A stretch of DNA of 64,000 nucleotides from Acidimicrobiaceae bacterium (lineage in GTDB: Bacteria; Actinomycetota; Acidimicrobiia; Acidimicrobiales; Acidimicrobiaceae): contig JABEUN010000081.1 of assembly GCA_013044385.1 (NCBI GenBank), forward strand, positions 27,314 through 91,313. The letters are read 5' to 3'. Both the position numbers and the translations under genes were made by a program. Of this stretch, positions 62,620 through 64,000 are shown one piece after another (position 1 is the stretch's first letter; each line of letters starts with the position of its first letter). The notes under the pieces are model-generated. The model had not been told where the DNA came from. It made no database searches and worked only from the letters and a program-made list of their open reading frames with translations.

Positions 62620-63267
62620 TCAGACTTGGGTCCCGTCCTGCTCTAAAGCTGCGGTGTGAGTCCCTTTTCCGATCCGGAACGCCATCGAACTCAGTGATCC
62701 CCTATGTTTGGCTACCATCAGAAGGTGTCCAACAAATACCAGACCCATAAGGTAGAAGCCCAGATCATGGACGAAGGTGGCGCCTTGTCTTGCATAGATC
62801 GGAAGTGGAATGTACAGACCCATAACCAAGCCGGTAGCAAGCATGGCTACTAGTGCAGCCAACGAGAACGCACCGTTCAACTTCTGTCCGGCATTAAACC
62901 GCCCGGTCACCGGACCATCTAGACGCGGTAGACGTCTCGTCCACTGCCGTTCCACACCTCCCCAGCTGGACAACTCCCTCAATCTGGATCGCAGCGGTAA
63001 TGCGGCCGGAGTATATAGCAAGGCAAGCGACAAAGGTAGAAGGACAAGAAAGCCGGCGTATATATGAACCTCCACCAGAATCGCCCTGTCTCCAACCAGG
63101 GGAGTTAATGCCGGAATGTAGAGTATCGCGCCAGTCCCAAGAAGGATGACAAAGAGTAGCGCCGTGGACCAGTGGATAAACTTCTCGGAAGCGATGAACC
63201 TGGTCTCGTTCTCCGAATTAGCACCGAACCCGAGCGCAGCACGGGCATCTCTACTCGATGTGCTCAC
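62620..63267 (-). CDS. Cytochrome b/b6-type membrane subunit
   Basis: The 215-residue protein has four hydrophobic segments (about 30-52, 65-90, 128-152, 165-188) with paired histidines in 'FIHWSTALLF', 'VEVHIYAGFL', 'TFVHDLGFYLMG' and 'VGHLLMVAKHR' suited to two haems, as in formate dehydrogenase gamma/cytochrome b561-like proteins. Its start overlaps the molybdoenzyme stop as GTGA, so it is the likely membrane electron acceptor or anchor for that enzyme. The pair resembles MsrPQ or sulfite dehydrogenase modules in layout. Confidence 0.88.
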   Translation of the reverse strand: MSTSSRDARAALGFGANSENETRFIASEKFIHWSTALLFVILLGTGAILYIPALTPLVGDRAILVEVHIYAGFLVLLPLSLALLYTPAALPLRSRLRELSSWGGVERQWTRRLPRLDGPVTGRFNAGQKLNGAFSLAALVAMLATGLVMGLYIPLPIYARQGATFVHDLGFYLMGLVFVGHLLMVAKHRGSLSSMAFRIGKGTHTAALEQDGTQV

Positions 63268-63986
63268 AGCACGCTACTGCCAATTGTTGCGTCCACTGGG
63301 TAGCCACGCTGCTCCCAGTAGCCAGGGGTGGCGGACTTGACCACCGATATCCGCGAGAGCCATTTGATCGACTTGTAACCGTACATCTTCGGGACAAAGA
63401 GACGCACTGGACCCCCGTGTGCCTGAGAGAGCGGCTTGCCGTTCATGTGTGTCGCCACCAACGCCCCAAGGTCCCTCGCCTCAGTCATGGTCAAAGACTC
63501 GGTATAGGCTCCATCGGAGGAGTAGAACTCGATCGAATCACCCTCATTGATGACGCCCACCATCGATAAGATGTCAGCCAGCGCCACGCCACGCCAATGC
63601 ACATTCGGGACTATCCACCCCGTCACACATTGAAATTCGCTTACCAACTCCGTCTGGGCAAGGCCGGTGACCATCGAGTAGTCGATCGTCGTTGGTCTGC
63701 TAACCCGCCCTCCGACCTCGAGACGGAAGTCAGCAACCTTAATCAGCGGGTACCCACCAGTTACGGTGTAGTACCTGAATCCTCCGCCACCCGGAAGGAG
63801 GCTTGAGAGCGCTGACACTCCGGTCCCTGATGCAATCGCTCCACCCACATTCGAAACGAGTCCCTGCAATGGGGCACCTACGACCACCGATCCCAAAGCA
63901 ACCGCGCCGCCAATAAGGAGGGCTCTTCTGCCCAAGCTATAACCGGGATCACCATCCCCGTTAGGCGTGGCCTCTGGCTCTCGCAA
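63264..63986 (-). CDS. Sulfite-oxidase-fold molybdopterin-dependent oxidoreductase
   Basis: The protein has 240 residues from TTG 63986; the frame stays open to the window edge, so the true start may be outside. A twin-arginine-like signal ('LGRRALLIGGAVALGS') indicates folded export. The Mo-ligand cysteine is in 'FQCVTGWIVPNVHWRGV', with 'HGGPVRLFVPKMYGYKSIKW' and 'PGYWEQRGY' as in YedY/SorA-like enzymes. It could oxidise sulfite, which would fit sulfite produced by the sHdr pathway, or reduce methionine sulfoxide like MsrP. Sequence reading cannot separate these. Confidence 0.85.
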   Translation of the reverse strand: MREPEATPNGDGDPGYSLGRRALLIGGAVALGSVVVGAPLQGLVSNVGGAIASGTGVSALSSLLPGGGGFRYYTVTGGYPLIKVADFRLEVGGRVSRPTTIDYSMVTGLAQTELVSEFQCVTGWIVPNVHWRGVALADILSMVGVINEGDSIEFYSSDGAYTESLTMTEARDLGALVATHMNGKPLSQAHGGPVRLFVPKMYGYKSIKWLSRISVVKSATPGYWEQRGYPVDATIGSSVL

Positions 63987-64000
63987 TGTTTCAGTTCGCA

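Overview
The window looks like chromosome of a chemolithoautotrophic sulfur-oxidising actinobacterium, most likely of the Acidimicrobiia. Four things point there: an sHdr (sulfur-oxidising heterodisulfide-reductase-like) gene set; a complete-looking Calvin-cycle set with red-type RubisCO; actinobacterial marker genes (EtfD-type membrane oxidoreductase, DUF3107, a paired ArsA-like ATPase locus, a PdtaS-like kinase, a RipA-like NlpC/P60 protein); and moderate GC content. The genus cannot be named from sequence reading alone. No rRNA, tRNA, CRISPR array, insertion sequence or prophage was seen.

Region 1 (about 1-17260) is one long leftward operon of twenty genes, most overlapping by 1-4 bases. 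In transcription order it encodes TusA, a DsrE-family protein, HdrC1, HdrB1, HdrA, an unknown Hyp subunit, a fused HdrC2-HdrB2-like subunit, a lipoate ligase, a lipoate-binding protein (LbpA), a radical-SAM protein, a second ligase, a second radical-SAM protein, EtfB, EtfA, a membrane Etf:menaquinone-type oxidoreductase, a small zinc-finger-like protein, two more LbpA proteins, DsrE3A and a Rieske protein with an unfamiliar N-terminal domain. Together this reads as sulfur delivery (TusA/DsrE), sulfane-sulfur oxidation on lipoate-bound sulfur (sHdr + LbpA), dedicated lipoate assembly, and an electron exit through Etf to the quinone pool. The 3' end of an ArsR-family regulator faces the operon at the left edge.

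Region 2 (17268-36843) is central and accessory metabolism: an enoyl-reductase-like SDR, a (2S)-methylsuccinyl-CoA dehydrogenase-like protein, a CitE-like CoA lyase, dienelactone hydrolase, class II fumarase, an NlpC/P60 hydrolase with a polyglutamine tract, assorted oxidoreductases, Lgt, nicotinate phosphoribosyltransferase, and nadBA plus nadC.

Region 3 (36953-50624) is the carbon-fixation island. Two tandem paralogues of an unrecognised Cys/His family lie beside cbbX-cbbS-cbbL, with divergent cbbR, class I aldolase, a two-component system, then rpe, an in-frame transketolase-GlpX (FBPase/SBPase) fusion, and phosphoribulokinase. Sulfur oxidation in region 1 would supply electrons and energy for fixation here.

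Region 4 (50656-64000) holds a lipoprotein, type II NADH dehydrogenase, a PAS-GGDEF protein, a second (housekeeping-type) EtfBA, glycerophosphodiesterase, a PdtaS-like histidine kinase, a PHP phosphatase, the ArsA-like pair with DUF3107, and a cytochrome b plus sulfite-oxidase-fold molybdoenzyme pair that runs to the right edge.
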